Source: Lota lota
Taxonomy: Eukaryota > Chordata > Actinopteri > Gadiformes > Lotidae
Reading direction: 5' to 3'
Assembly (NCBI GenBank): GCA_026745465.1
Contig: JACYXH010000327.1
Span: 43,501-107,500, forward strand
Length of the DNA stretch: 64,000 nt
Shown: piece after piece, positions 37,578-50,129 of the stretch
How positions within the stretch are numbered: position 1 is the stretch's first letter
Layout: every line of letters starts with the position of its first letter
Translations under genes and position numbers: made by a program
Notes under the pieces: model-generated
Databases searched by the model: none
What the model was told of the DNA's origin: nothing
What the model saw: the letters and a program-made list of their open reading frames with translations, nothing else

Positions 37578-37620
37578 CAGGCATGCACCATACAGGGGCC
37601 TTCTATATGGTGCATGCCTG
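37578..37620. repeat. Perfect 15-bp inverted repeat (hairpin)
   Basis: The left arm caggcatgcaccata and right arm tatggtgcatgcctg are exact reverse complements, separated by 13 bases. Perhaps the edge of a decayed MITE; no second copy seen. Confidence 0.8.
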
Positions 37621-37659
37621 TAATAACCTGCAGCTGTTTCCTTCACATTGTGTCCCGCC

Positions 37660-38760
37660 AAGACTCACTGAATGTCGACTGGCCAATCAGAAGGCCAAAC
37701 AGGCGCCACACTACACGCTCATTTGCATAAAGTCAACTGAAGTTCAACGTGCGCGCGAGCCGCGTCTAGTGGGAGGGAACGCCTCTTTGTAAAGTCACAC
37801 AAGCAGCAAGGGCGGCTTATTGTCAACGTGTGATCTATGTCGATGTGAAGGAAACCGCTGCAGCTTATTGGCCTTAGTGACAAGGGCGTGTTGTCACCAG
37901 ATCGCTGTTTGGAATGGACGTCTGGGACTGCTGCTCTCCGTGCTCTCACACATGCCCGGCCACGTTGTGGGAATCATGGGGAACTTGTTTTCCAGCCAAT
38001 CACTGTCATTTCACCCGCGGTGTACTCGTGAACCAATGTGCGCGGAAGGGGAACACGGGATGGGTTTGAAACCCGACACAAGCTGTACAACCGTCTCCTC
38101 CGTTTGGCTCGAGCCAGAGACCGTCCCACCTGTCACTCACTGGATCCTGTGGTCCAATCAAACGACCGCACGCGTTGCTCTCTACTCGCTCATCAATAAA
38201 GTCAATCAACCTTCAGCTTTGGTCCCGCCCCTTTGTACACCCCCGCTAAAAGCAACAAGCTAACTGAACTTATGAAGCCCATGGTTTAGCTGACTGTTTT
38301 CAAAGAGCAGTGCTTTTTTACATGGGTGATTAAATAGGGTCCGATCTTCATATTGTATAGGTCATCGTTGTGTTTATTAGGAGAAAGAACAGGATATGAG
38401 AATAGATGAGTGTAATAAGTCTCATGATGGTGAACGTGGCATAAGTAACAATAACTTGTGTTAGATGCTAAATGCTTCTCCTCAAGTGAACCAGTGTTTA
38501 GTTGTCTTTTGTGGCGGTCTGAGCCGCCAGTACATCACGTTGATGCTGCTCATGAGGCAGTATCAGGAGTCAGCCTCTGAACCTCACACAGCACAGGTAG
38601 CGTGGATGTGGCCAACCAATGAGAAGAGACCAGCCGCGGGAACAACACGGCGGTAGCGTGCCCGCGCCTTCCGCGTTCCTTCAGCCGCTCGGATGGACTC
38701 ATGGACGCGCTCTTCTGCAGGCATTCTGCGGCATACACTGTCGCGCCACGTCCGTGTCAG
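37660..38760. promoter_or_regulatory. CCAAT-rich CpG segment, gene unknown
   Basis: Repeated CCAAT motifs (ggccaatcag, agccaatcac, gtccaatcaa, gaaccaatg, aaccaatgag), an octamer atttgcataaagtcaa echoed by atcaataaagtcaatc, and many CpGs. This resembles a promoter or CpG island. No coding exon downstream on either strand could be supported. Confidence 0.35.
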
Positions 38761-38939
38761 TGAAGAATCGGAGGGATTTTCAACACGAATATCGTTATCA
38801 GCGATCTAATAGTTTGAAATATTGTCCAATGTCCGGTCTTTACACCAAGACTAATCTGAACCAAATCTATTTCAACCCCCTATTTGGTTTTGAAGACAAC
38901 ATCGTCCAACTAACATCACCGCGGTGCGCTATTAAACCT

Positions 38940-39265
38940 TCATTACCCTTTATAGGCTTATATAGTTATAGCAACCAATGAATGACAAAGAATAAAGCTG
39001 TTGAGAACTCTTCTATTAAACCTTCATTACCCTTTATAATTAGGCTTATATAGTTATAGCAACCAATGAATGACAAAGAATAAAGCTGTTGAGAACTCTT
39101 CTATTAAACCTTTATTACCTTTTGTATTCAGTAGAATAGGTACCTTCTCAGTACAATATGTATTCAGTAGAATAGGTACATTCTCTACAATATGAATTTA
39201 GTAGAATAGGTACATTCTCAGTACAATATGTATTCAGTAGAATAGGTACATTCTCCTTACTCTCC
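38940..39265. repeat. Tandem duplicates and 36-bp minisatellite, copy 2
   Basis: A unit with tctattaaacctt, ttatatagttatagcaacc and gaataaagctgttgagaa occurs twice (38930-39120). It is followed by inverted-orientation copies of the TRIM-flank minisatellite (gtagaataggtacattctc). Confidence 0.8.
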
Positions 39266-39950
39266 TTCGCTCTCTCCCCCTCCTTCTCTCATTCTCTCCC
39301 CCTCCTTCTCTCATTCTCTTACCCTCCTCTCAATCTCTCCCTCCCTCTTTCCTTCCCTCTGTGTCTCTCCTCTCTCTTCAACTCTTTTCCCCTCCATTTC
39401 CCTCTCTCTCCCTCCTCTCTCTCCCACGTTCCCTCTTCCCCCCTCCCTCCCTCTCCCTCCCTCTCTCCTACAGTGAAGCTGACTGTCATCGACGTCTCTG
39501 TGTCAACAGCATTGGGCCTGTGCATCACTCCGTCCACTGCCGCCACCTAGCGGGCGCCGGCTGCCACTTCTCCACGTGCTTCTGTTTACACACACTGCCA
39601 GGAATCACCAATCTACGCTCCCTATTTCTCCACCGCGCTTCCTAGCAGCCGGCGCCAGTTCGTTGTTACTCTCCACCCGGTAGTATCTTCGTTCCCTCAA
39701 TCCTGTCTCTCGTGATTCTCTCTCTCCCTCTCCCTCCCCCTCTCTCTCTCCCACCTTCCCTTTCTCTCTCTCACTCTATCCTCCCCTCTCTCCCTCTCCC
39801 TCCCTCTCTCCTACAGTGAAGCTGACTGTCATCGATGTCTCTGTGTCAACAGCATTATCTCTGTGTCTTCCAATCTAAATGTTCAGTTAAAGTTCATATC
39901 TCTCTCCATCTCTCTGTCCCCTCTCCTCTTGTTCCTGTTTTTTTATACGT
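39266..39950. repeat. CT-rich block with two copies of a 60-bp module
   Basis: Mostly ctctccctc. The module cctacagtgaagctgactgtcatcga (listed in part), tgtctctgtgtcaacagcat occurs at 39470-39515 and 39812-39857. Related modules in the opposite orientation lie at 50.46-50.68 kb. Confidence 0.8.
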
Positions 39951-40283
39951 TTAATGATATCAAATTGCAAACGACTACAGGAAGTAGAAAATATTGACAA
40001 TGTGAAGTGTTCATTTTGATAACGTAATAAAATGGTTGTAAATTTTTTTTTGATTTCAATTCAACTTTACAAAAGTAGAATGGGACATATTCATTGGAAA
40101 AGGAGCATTCTCTACAATATGTATTCAGTAGAATATCTACATTCTCAATCTGTATTGTACTGAATAATCTCGGCCCTGGCCCCACTCAGCGTCATGGCAA
40201 GTGTTGTCAAGTGTTGAATATATAATGCACACCGATAGACGTCAATACGCTTACTTCTGTCGAGGTATTCTCATTCCAACAGG

Positions 40284-40355
40284 TCCTCGTTAGTATAGTG
40301 GTCAGTATCCCCGCCTGTCACGCGGGAGACCGGGGTTCAATTCCCCGACGGGGAG
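40284..40355 (+). tRNA. tRNA-Asp (GTC)
   Basis: 72 bases, tcctcgttagtatagtggtc.. to ..ccccgacggggag. All four stems pair; anticodon GTC in cctgtcacg; boxes A and B match. This is the intact relative of the degenerate Asp copies at 18257 and 20678. Its 3' flank (ttaggagcagtcggtgtc) is the reverse complement of the segment next to those relics. Confidence 0.92.
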
Positions 40356-40697
40356 TGATTGACATTAACCCACAGTCACCAATATAACCAAAGTTTAGTT
40401 ATTTTAGGAGCAGTCGGTGTCTGTGAGCAAGAAGGAGGAGGTTTTTTTTTTTTTAGATATATCAGGCCCACCTCCCCTTTCTCTCTGCCCCCATCCAGCC
40501 CTGCTGTGTCATCTGTCAGGACCGGCTCTTCCCCTCTGGTTAGTGCAACTGTAATAACCTCTACACTGGTGTTACATACTTTAGCGTGTAGCGGATAGAT
40601 GTTTGCTGTCCCCTCTGCAGTGCTTCCACACGCCCCTCGCCAGAAAAGAAGAAAAGAAAGCAACATACTGTAATATATATTCTTGAGCGCGTACATA

Positions 40698-40698
<1 letters not shown>
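40356..40698. other. tRNA flank and unassigned sequence
   Basis: After the tRNA-flank homology (to about 40430) comes a T-run and unique sequence without conserved frames. Confidence 0.5.

Positions 40699-40699
<1 letters not shown>

Positions 40700-40789
<90 letters not shown>
40700..40789. repeat. (TA)n microsatellite
   Basis: About 45 TA dinucleotides without interruption. Confidence 0.97.
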
Positions 40790-40792
<3 letters not shown>

Positions 40793-41440
40793 ATTGACAG
40801 TTCTTTTTTAACTGAACATTTTAGATGTCAGTCTTTTTTCTGCCATGCAACATTAGTGGTTTAACAAACAGTAGCTTAGTTTGGATTTATTTTTGTCATT
40901 TAAATGAATAATATCAGTGTTTAATAGATAAAACACTTCTGTGAAGGTGGAGGCTGAAGCTAAATTGAGCCTACACTTCACAATACAAATAATAAATATA
41001 CAAATAGCGTGGTAAAGAGTGGACAGGTGTGCTGTGAATAGTTCTATGGCTATGATAATGGAGTAATAGATAATAGCACAATAAACAGAACATTCCCATT
41101 AAAATGTGTGTGTGTAAATACGGCACAAGGATAATTATATTCACACAAGAGATCTTAAATACACCCATTAAAGCAGAACAGTGCTTGTGCATTTTCTTTT
41201 AATTTTGTTTGTCACTGGTCAGTCTTGAACCTGTGACCTTGTGATCCACTCCAAACCCCATACAAAACTGGCTAACGAAAGTTTATTTTTCTTATTTTTT
41301 AATTCATACTAATGAATAAAAAAAAATTGAACTAGAGGAAAAACGAAGTTTAGTTTGCCATCATCAGCTAGATGTTCAGAAAGAGGTAACCTCACACAAA
41401 AGGTTTTATTTGCCATTCAGAACTAATCAAAAGTTTGCCT
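40790..41440. other. AT-rich sequence, nothing recognised
   Basis: No conserved frame. A tRNA-like B-box patch (cacaggttcaagactg on minus, about 41220-41240) is too weak to call. Confidence 0.5.
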
Positions 41441-41511
41441 TGCATTGGCCGGGAATCGAACCCGGGCCTCCCGCGTGGCAGGCGAGAATTCTACCACTGA
41501 ACCACCAATGC
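41441..41511 (-). tRNA. tRNA-Gly (GCC)
   Basis: The reverse strand is 71 bases, gcattggtggttcagtggt.. to ..cccggccaatgca, anticodon GCC. Every stem pairs and it matches the vertebrate consensus. About 1.1 kb from the intact tRNA-Asp, echoing the Asp-Gly pairing in the 18-21 kb cluster. Confidence 0.93.
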
Positions 41512-42239
41512 TTATCCAGTAAAGCAATTGACTCGCAATTTGTCCACAAAGTATTAACATAGGCAAAGATCGCAGCACAGAATGATTCCAACAGTAGACA
41601 ACAATAATTGCAATCATCACATTTCCGTATGTCTACATTATACTGATGTCGTTTATGACCCCCAAAAAATAAAAAGAAGCGATACATTATTATTTGAGCG
41701 CTTTTATTCTATAAATGTGCTTCATATGCTGCGCTCCATACGGAGGCCCTTTCTCGTGTGGAGCTTCTCGCTGACAGCAAATCACCTTCTCGTTGTCATT
41801 AGTTCTTAATTGAATTTAGCTGAGTCGCCCCCGACGTGTACATAGCTCCCAGGTGATGTCGGCCATTCCTTTTTTGCGTTTGACTGCGGTAACCGATGGC
41901 TTAGCCCTGTACCTTTTATTAGTTAGACGTTGTTGCTTATTTGTTTTGTGCACTTTTGAATGAACAATCCGGACAACGTGGCCACCAACGGGGGGAGCTT
42001 CACCGACGTTTATTATTTAATGAGCTGCTTGATTGTTTGTATGGTTGTGTTCGGCCGCTGGCTTCAGATCAGCCTGTGATTGTGCATCAGTGCACCGCTC
42101 ACATTACACTCTGCCTGTCTCCTCACTCACAATCTATATCACTGTTCTTTCCCCTCAAAGTTACCCCGGATTTGACCGCTCATAGTCACTTTGGTTTTGC
42201 TCATTTATAGTTAAAATTATGAGTTGTAGCTTGTGTTTT

Positions 42240-42460
42240 GAGTGCAGTGTGTACACGTGTTTGTACTGGGCCTAACTGGGGATGACTAACCGACTGACTT
42301 TACCGGCGCTGCACCGACAACCTCCGTGTGAACACTGGGAAGTGTGTGTGTGAGCTCTGGAAACTGGACGCAAAATGGAGGAACAGCTGCAACCATTGTG
42401 AAAGAACGACGTTTTGGGTAAAACTGGAACTGTTGAAAGCAAACAGCCGTAGATGAAGAG
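42240..42460 (+). ncRNA. Candidate exon of a plus-strand transcript (5' part)
   Basis: A donor AGAAGAG-type junction (gatgaagag|gtaagtag) at 42460/42461 with an acceptor after a T-rich tract at 42523 (ttgtttaacag). Only a nine-codon frame (ATGGAGGAACAG.. to TGA) is present, so a non-coding role is more likely. The 5' boundary is a guess. Confidence 0.3.
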
Positions 42461-42832
42461 GTAAGTAGACTAATTGGCGAATACAACTATTTTTGCCAAT
42501 TGCTTTCTTTTTTTGTTTAACAGCACCACTGGACTACTAGATTGAAATGACAACCCTGTGCAATCCATGCTGCGTTAGACAATTGAACGGCACAGCGCTT
42601 TCTCCAGATGCTCTACCTCCCTCAGGAATCCACAAAGAGAACTTGAAATGCCACGTGTCTGAAATATCCAGGATGTTTGTGAATTTAAGGACATCTCCAA
42701 AATAACTCGACAAAGAGAAGGAAGTGTTCAGTTTTTGCTCCATCCGTAACCCCACTGGACCCTCTGTGTTTTTTTTCATCCATCAGACTAACTAGACTAC
42801 TGACTGGGGGCATGTTGAGGTTTGGTTTAATT

Positions 42833-43005
42833 GGTTGGTTTTGACTTGGTAGAAGGTTGGTTTTGGCTTGGTTTTGGCTTGGTAGAAGGTTGGTTTTGGC
42901 TTGGTAGAAAGTTGGTTTTGGCTTGGTAGAAGGTTGGTTTTGGCTTGGTAGAAAGTTGGTTTTGGCTTGGTAGAAGGTTGGTTTTGGCTTGGTAGAAGGT
43001 TGGCA
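42833..43005. repeat. 22-bp minisatellite
   Basis: About eight units of ttggtagaaggttggttttg-like sequence. Frames on the minus strand (KPTFYQ repeats) follow from the repeat. Confidence 0.93.
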
Positions 43006-43139
43006 TGCTGGAATTAGAAGAGGTTAGATGCTGTAGTTGCTTTACACTTGCACACTCTCCCGATCTTTCCTTTTCAAAACTCTCAATACACTTGCAAGCT
43101 GCTGTTGACTGTTGCAGAAGTTTGACTGCGGCTTGATGT

Positions 43140-46100
43140 TGAGATCGGTGCAATGTGGTTTTCATTCTGTGCAATGTGGTTTTCATTCTGTGCAATGTGG
43201 TTTCATTCTGTGCCATTTGAATTTTCTACAATGCATTCATTCTGTGCCTTTCTATTTTCTACAATGCAATGTCATTCTGTGCCATACGGTTTATTTTCTG
43301 CAATGCACATTCATTCTGTGCCATACGGTTTGTTATTTTCTACAATGCACATTCATTCTGTGCCATACGGTTTGTTATTTTCTGCAATGCACATTCATTC
43401 TGTGCCATACGGTTTATTATTTTCTACGATGGTTTCATTCCATGCTCTCTAACGCGACTCTAAGGTCCTGCGGTTGCTTATGTGTGTATTGTGCTCTTCC
43501 GACTGAACAATCCGGACAACGTGGCCACCAACGGGAGCTTCAAGGACGATCCTCACAGTGAGTCACCCAACGTTTATTATTTCATGAGCTGGTTGAAGTT
43601 TGGCTGCTGGTTCGCTTTTACAACTTTCCATGCACTTACAAACTGCTGCTGCTTGACGTTGAATTCTGTGCAACGTGGTTTTCATTCTGTGCAATGCACT
43701 TTCATTCTGTGCCATACGGTTTGTTATTTTCTGCAATGCACATTCATTCTGTGCCATACAGTTTGTTATTTTCTGCAATGCACATTCATTCTGTGCCATA
43801 CGGTTTGTTATTTTCTACAATGCATTCATTCTGTGCAATACGGTTTATTTTCTACAGTGCACATTCATTCTGTGCCATACGGTTTGTTATTTTCTGCACT
43901 GCACATTCATTGTGCCTTATGGTTTGTTATTTTCCACAATGCACATTCATTCTGTGCCATACGGTTTGTTATTTTCTACAATGCACTTTCATTCTGTGCC
44001 ATACGGTTTGTTATTTTCTACAATGCACTTTCATTCTGTGCCATTCGATTTTCTATAATGCACATTCATTCTGTGCCATACGGTTTATTTTCTGCAATGC
44101 ACATTCATTCTGTGCCATACGGTTTGTTATTTTCTACAATGCATTCATTCTGTGCCATACGGTTTGTTATTTTCTGCAATGCATTCATTCTGTGCCATAC
44201 GGTTTGTTATTTTCTGTAATGCACATTCATTCTGTGCTTTACGGTTTATTTTCTACAATGCACATTCATTCTGTGCCATACGGTTTGTTATTTTCTACAA
44301 TGCAATGTCATTCTGTGCCATACGGTTTGTTATTTTCTGCAATGCACATTCATTCTGTGCCATACGGTTTGTTATTTTCTACAATGCACATTCATTCTGT
44401 GCTTTACGGTTTATTTTCTACAATGCACATTCATTCTGTGACATACGGTTTATTTTCTACAATGCACATTCATTCTGTGACATACGGTTTGTTATTTTCT
44501 ACAATGCACATTCATTCTGTGCCATACGGTTTGTTATTTTCTACGGTTGTTTCATTCCGTGCTCTCTAACGCGACTCAAAGGTCCTGCGGTTGCTTATGT
44601 GTGTATTGTGCTCTTCCGACTGAACAATCCGGACAACGTGGCCACCAACGGGAGCTTCAAGGACGATCCTCACAGTGAGTCACCCAACGTTTATTATTTC
44701 ATGAGCTGCTTGAAGTTTGGATGCTGGTTCGCTTTTACAACTTTCAATACACTTACAAGCTGCTGATGCTTGACGTTGAATTCTGTGCAACGTGGTTTTC
44801 ATTCTGTGCAATGCACTTTCATTCTGTGCCATACGGTTTGATATTTTCTGTAATGCATTCATTCTGTGCCATACGGTTTGTTATTTTCTACAATGCACAT
44901 TCATTCTGTGCCATACGGTTTGTTATTTTCTACAATGCACATTCATTCTGTGCCATACGGTTTGTTATTTTCTGCAATGCACATTCATTCTGTGCCATAC
45001 GGTTTGTTATTTTCTACAATACATTCATTCTGTGCCATACGGTTTGTTATTTTCTGCAATGCATTCATTCTGTGCCATACGTTTTGTTATTTTCTGCAAT
45101 GCACATTCATTCTGTGCCATACGGTTTGTTATTTTCTACAATGCACATTCATTCTGTGCCATACGGTTTGTTGTTTTCTACGGTGGTTTCATTCCGTGCT
45201 CTCTCTCTAAGATCCTGCGGTTGCTTATGTGTGTGTTGTGCTCTTCCGACTGAACAATCCGGACAACGTGGCCACCAACGGGAGCTTCAAGGACCATCCT
45301 CACAGTGAGTCACCCAACGTTTATTATTTCATGAGCTGCTTGAAGTTTGGCTGCTGGTTCGCTTTTACAACTTTCCATACACTTACAAGCTGCTGATGCT
45401 TGACGTTGAATTCTGTGCAATGCACTTTCATTCTGTTCCATAGGGTTTGTTATTTGCTGCAACGCACATTCATTCTGTGCCATACGGTTTGTTATTTTCT
45501 GCAATGCACATTCATTCTGTGCCATACGGTTTATTTTCTGCAATGCACATTCATTCTGTGCCATACGGTTTGTTATTTTCTGCAATGCACATTAATTCTG
45601 TGCCATACGGTTTGTTATTTTCTACAATGCACATTCATTCTGTGCCATACGGTTTATTTTCTGCAATGCACATTCATTCTGTGCCATACGGTTTGTTATT
45701 TTCTACGTTGGTTTCATTCCGGGCTCTCTAACTCGACTCTAAGGTCCTGCGGTTGCTTATGTGTGTGTTGTGCTCTTTCGACTGAACAATCCGGACAACG
45801 TGGCCACCAACGGGAGCTTCAAGGACGATCCTCACAGTGAGTCACCCAACGTTTATTATTTCATGAGCTGCTTGAAGTTTGGATGCTGGTTCGCTTTTAC
45901 AACTTTCAATACACTTACAAGCTGCTGATGCTTGACGTTGAATTCTGTGCAACGTGGTTTTCATTCTGTGCAATGCACTTTCATTCTGTGCCATACGGTT
46001 TGATATTTTCTGTAATGCATTCATTCTGTGCCATACGGTTTGTTATTTTCTACAATGCACATTCATTCTGTGCCATACGGTTTGTTATTTTCTACAATGC

Positions 46101-47325
46101 ACATTCATTCTGTGCCATACGGTTTGTTATTTTCTGCAATGCACATTCATTCTGTGCCATACGGTTTGTTATTTTCTACAATACATTCATTCTGTGCCAT
46201 ACGGTTTGTTATTTTCTGCAATGCATTCATTCTGTGCCATACGTTTTGTTATTTTCTGCAATGCACATTCATTCTGTGCCATACGGTTTGTTATTTTCTA
46301 CAATGCACATTCATTCTGTGCCATACGGTTTGTTGTTTTCTACGGTGGTTTCATTCCGTGCTCTCTCTCTAAGATCCTGCGGTTGCTTATGTGTGTGTTG
46401 TGCTCTTCCGACTGAACAATCCGGACAACGTGGCCACCAACGGGAGCTTCAAGGACCATCCTCACAGTGAGTCACCCAACGTTTATTATTTCATGAGCTG
46501 CTTGAAGTTTGGCTGCTGGTTCGCTTTTACAACTTTCCATACACTTACAAGCTGCTGATGCTTGACGTTGAATTCTGTGCAATGCACTTTTATTCTGTTC
46601 CATAGGGTTTGTTATTTTCTGCAACGCACATTCATTCTGTGCCATACGGTTTGTTATTTTCTGCAATGCACATTCATTCTGTGCCATACGGTTTATTTTC
46701 TGCAATGCACATTCATTCTGTGCCATACGGTTTGTTATTTTCTGCAATGCATTCATTCTGTGCCATACGGTTTGTTATTTTCTGCAATGCACATTCATTC
46801 TGTGCCATACGGTTTGTTATTTTCTACAATGTACATTCATTCTGTGCCATACGGTTTGTTATTTTCTGCACTGCACATTCATTCTGTGCCATACGGTTTG
46901 TTATTTTCTGCACTGCACATTCATTCTGTGCCATACGGTTTATTATTTTCTACAATGTATTCATTCTGTGCCATACAGTTTGTTATTTTCTACAATGTAT
47001 TCATTCTGTGCCTTACGGTTTGTTATTTTCTGCAATGCATTCATTCTGTGCCATACGGTTTGTTATTTTCTGTAATGCATTCATTCTGTGCCTTACGGCT
47101 TATTTTCTACAGTGCACATTCATTCTGTGCCATACGGTTTATTTTCTACAATGCACATTCATTCTGTGCCATACGGTTTGTTATTTTCTGCAATGCACAT
47201 TCATTCTGTGCCATACGGTTTGTTATTTTCTACAGTGCACATTCATTCTGTGCCATACGGTTTGTTATTTTCTGCAATGCACTTTGATTCTGTGCCATAC
47301 GGTTTTTATTTACATATTTGTTATG
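43140..47325 (+). repeat. 4-kb array of 37-42 bp repeats in higher-order units
   Basis: The basic unit is tgcacattcattctgtgcca plus tacggtttgttattttctacaa, with a 3-base-shorter form (ggtttattttc) and a 2-base-shorter form (tgcattcatt). Blocks of these are separated by a unique-type spacer (gaacaatccggacaacgtgg, ccaccaacgggagcttcaag) at about 43490, 44620, 45250, 45790 and 46410. A single related spacer at 41960 lies outside the array. The 1162-base stretch 44.70-45.86 kb recurs at 45.86-47.02 kb with essentially no change in its first 590 bases. Long open frames on plus (up to 291 codons) come from stop-free repeat units and are not called as genes. Confidence 0.93.
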
Positions 47326-47335
47326 TAGTGCATTC

Positions 47336-47520
47336 TGGTTTCGCAGCTGGAGGTCCTGGCGGTCAGCTGGAGGTCCTGGCGGTCAGCTGGAGGTCGTGGC
47401 GGTCAGCTGGAGGTCCTGGTGATGGCGGTCAGCTGGAGGTCCTGGCGGTCAGCTGGAGGTCCTGGCGGTGGCGGTCAGCTGGAGGTCAGTGCGGTCAGCT
47501 GGAGGTCAGTGCGGTTGCAG
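47336..47520. repeat. 20-bp GC-rich minisatellite
   Basis: About eight units of cagctggaggtcctggcggt, some with small insertions, at the end of the large array. Confidence 0.93.
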
Positions 47521-47776
47521 CTTGTGTTAAGACCTAGCAGCTACTCATCCAGGTAAGGTGAACTCTTCAACCGATGTAAAGGTTCATCGAGTAAATCTGA
47601 TCAACTAGGTCTGCGTTTAGGAGCTCTAGTATTTTGTAACTTGATCATTTCTATCACTTGAAACTTAGTAGTGGGTGCTACTAGAGTAAGCAGAGACAGC
47701 GTATGACCAGGGTCATAATTGTGCAAGCGGTCAAACCACCAAGCGGCTCGATGACTAAATGGTTCTTTAAACTCAG

Positions 47777-47848
47777 GACCGCGGCCCGGAGCAGAGGATG
47801 GACCAAAGGCCTGCAGTACAGCGCCCTAAAGACCCCGTGTGGACCCAG
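47777..47848 (+). ncRNA. Candidate 72-bp internal exon
   Basis: Acceptor aaactcag and donor GTAAGATG, both good. A frame from ATG (MDQRPAVQRPKDPVWTQ) runs through the donor into the next candidate exon for YDDLNS and a stop. Either a small coding exon of an unknown gene or non-coding. Confidence 0.35.
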
Positions 47849-48072
47849 GTAAGATGCTTAACTTTCCATCTTAATGTGATTTAACTTTGAATATTCAACA
47901 TGGTAAGTTTTGCTTAGACCCGGGTGAGAGCTTCGATAAATGGACCACATGGCAAGGTAGCGTGGTGCTGCGTTTAGGAATCTTTAAATGCCCAATCACA
48001 TTTGGTGATCAATATGTCTTCTAAATCAGCCAGTACAATGTAAAACTGACTTTTTTTATTTTTACTTCACAG

Positions 48073-48890
48073 TATGATGACCTGAACAGTTGATCTACTC
48101 CAGTGTCCTGTTCCCCATCCACCCTGAGGATCCCTGGCTACACCTTCAGCCAACAAACCCACGCAGAGCTCATCAACTGCCTACTACACACCATACTGAT
48201 GTCACTTTACTGTTCACTTTTAAAACAAACCATTATGTCACACCGGCTTTTGGGAAAAGTATGTGTAGCTCAATCTTTTGATTTGTTGATTTTTCTGTAC
48301 ACTTTATGTTATCCCAGCTATTATATTTCCAACACCCTTAGCTGGGAGCCCTCTTAAGGGAGTGACTAAAGGGACAAGGCTGGAAGCAAACCTGAGCCCT
48401 GATCTTAACCTGCTTTCTAACCCTAAGGCCTCAATTTAACCACAAATAAAATAGGATGATCTAACCTAATACCTAAACTTAGCCATCTAACCTAAACTTC
48501 AAAAAGGCCAAAACTTAACCTAGTACCTAAACTCGCTTACCTAAACTTAACCTTCAAACCTAAACATCTCTAAAATGCGTAAACTCTCACCTAATACCTA
48601 AACTTATCAATCTTTAATACAATAACTAATGCCTAAACCAAACGGGGCCTAAACATAATGTAAACACCCCTAAAATGGCCTATTTCAAACTTTATACTAA
48701 GCTAACCATCCTTAATCCTAAACTAGACTCATTTAGCGCTAAACCAGACTTGTCCCTTGGTTGCTCCACTTTTATTTTTTAAAGGTTTCTCTTTTCCCCA
48801 TGGGGGTTTTTGAGTTTTAATCCTTGAGGGCTTGAAGTGCATGTTTGAACACTTGTTGCTTCATAAATAAACATGTTTTAATATTTACCC
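48073..48890 (+). ncRNA. Candidate terminal exon with polyA signal
   Basis: Acceptor ttacttcacag at 48061-48072 and AATAAA at 48866-48871, followed by a T/GT-rich stretch. No long frame. A low-complexity stretch of cctaaac/cttaacc steps spans 48410-48740. Confidence 0.35.
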
Positions 48891-50100
48891 ATTTTGTGTG
48901 TTTTTGCTTTATGTGGAATTGGGACAACTGAGCTGTTTCAGGGACCGTTTTTGGTTCTGATATTCGGATGGCTGCCATCACCTCAACTGAAGCGTTGACG
49001 TGAAGCGTTCTCGGACGTCTCGCGCCCTTACATATCTATTTTATCACTGGGATATTCAGACGAAATGTAGCCTAGCCTTCTACCCGCAGTCCCCAAATAT
49101 GCATATACATTAAATACTGAACGCCAAATACTGAAGTGAAATTCAAATACCTACCTAACAAAAGAATACCTTAGTATCTGGCTCAGCCCTAGAAATTATA
49201 GGGTGGGGTTGGTTGTACTCCTATTGACCACTTTTATATGAATGAGGGCATTCAACTCTACTAAAAGGATGTTTGGAGGCGCTAGCCAAACAGGAAGTGA
49301 TGGAATTTGTGGGGGTGGGGTCTTTTTTGTATAAAAGATGGCCTAAAGGACATACAAGACAAATGCTTTATTTAAACGCATTGGAAACCCAACCTGTTGC
49401 TATAAATTAATCTAAATTCAGAGACGAGAGAGAAAGATGGCCATTAGACCTATCAGGGGGAACCTTGGGATCGCTCTGTGAAAATCTCGAGACCCTGCCC
49501 CCGGGGTCCGAGAGGGCCAAGGTTAGGTGTGGGGGTCTCGGTCAGGCCCTGGAATAATGTCGTCAAGTCTCAGGGCGGTAGGACCTTCCTATCTCCAAAA
49601 CGGCCAGTACACTACATTCTGATCCACTAGGTCTCATTGGCCATACTTCTGAGAGGATCTGTCAAACAACAAGCCTGTTTGGACAAACAGTCTTTCTGCA
49701 AGTGCTACAAATCAAAATCTGGGATACATCTTTCCCGGGACCCAGGGGAACGTGTGTTTGGCATCTCTAGCCATCCCGAAAGGGCGGGACAAGGGGCATG
49801 ACCGCCAACTGAAGAGTAAATGGGCATAAACAGCGGGCAGTTTCCACTTCCCCATTTTTGGTACGATGGAGATGGAAATCTGTGCCTTAAGGCGTGTAAA
49901 CACAGCTGGACTTTGGACAGGTTTTCAAGTTTGCTGTCAAAAGGTTCATGCGCATTTTGCTCATAACTTTATTTTGTTATGGAATAGAGGTCTGATTCTC
50001 AGATATTTTAATAAAAGACCAAAAGGTGTGCGTACCTTTCTGAATACCTACCTGTAAAGGGAGTAACGAAGGAGGAAAGACAAGAATCCAACCTAGCTAG
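48891..50100. other. Unassigned sequence, possible solitary LTR
   Basis: No conserved frame. It has a TATA-like tgtataaaagatgg at 49329 and AATAAAAGA at 50009, and a GC-richer part between; the spacing would suit an LTR, but no terminal repeats or target duplication could be found. Confidence 0.3.
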
Positions 50101-50129
50101 ATTAACTTATTTCTAATTGAAGAGATATG

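Noticed and set aside
43112-47537. Open frames of up to 291 codons (HSVPYGLLF repeats) on the plus strand
   Set aside because: All plus frames of the repeat are open because units lack stops; frames drift between units with 2-base and 3-base variants and no start context or domain is kept.
48400-48740. Telomere-type cctaaac array
   Set aside because: Irregular low-complexity sequence without a constant unit.
49320-50020. Solitary LTR between TATAAAAG and AATAAAAG
   Set aside because: Promoter-like and polyA-like signals only; no TG..CA ends with target duplication found.
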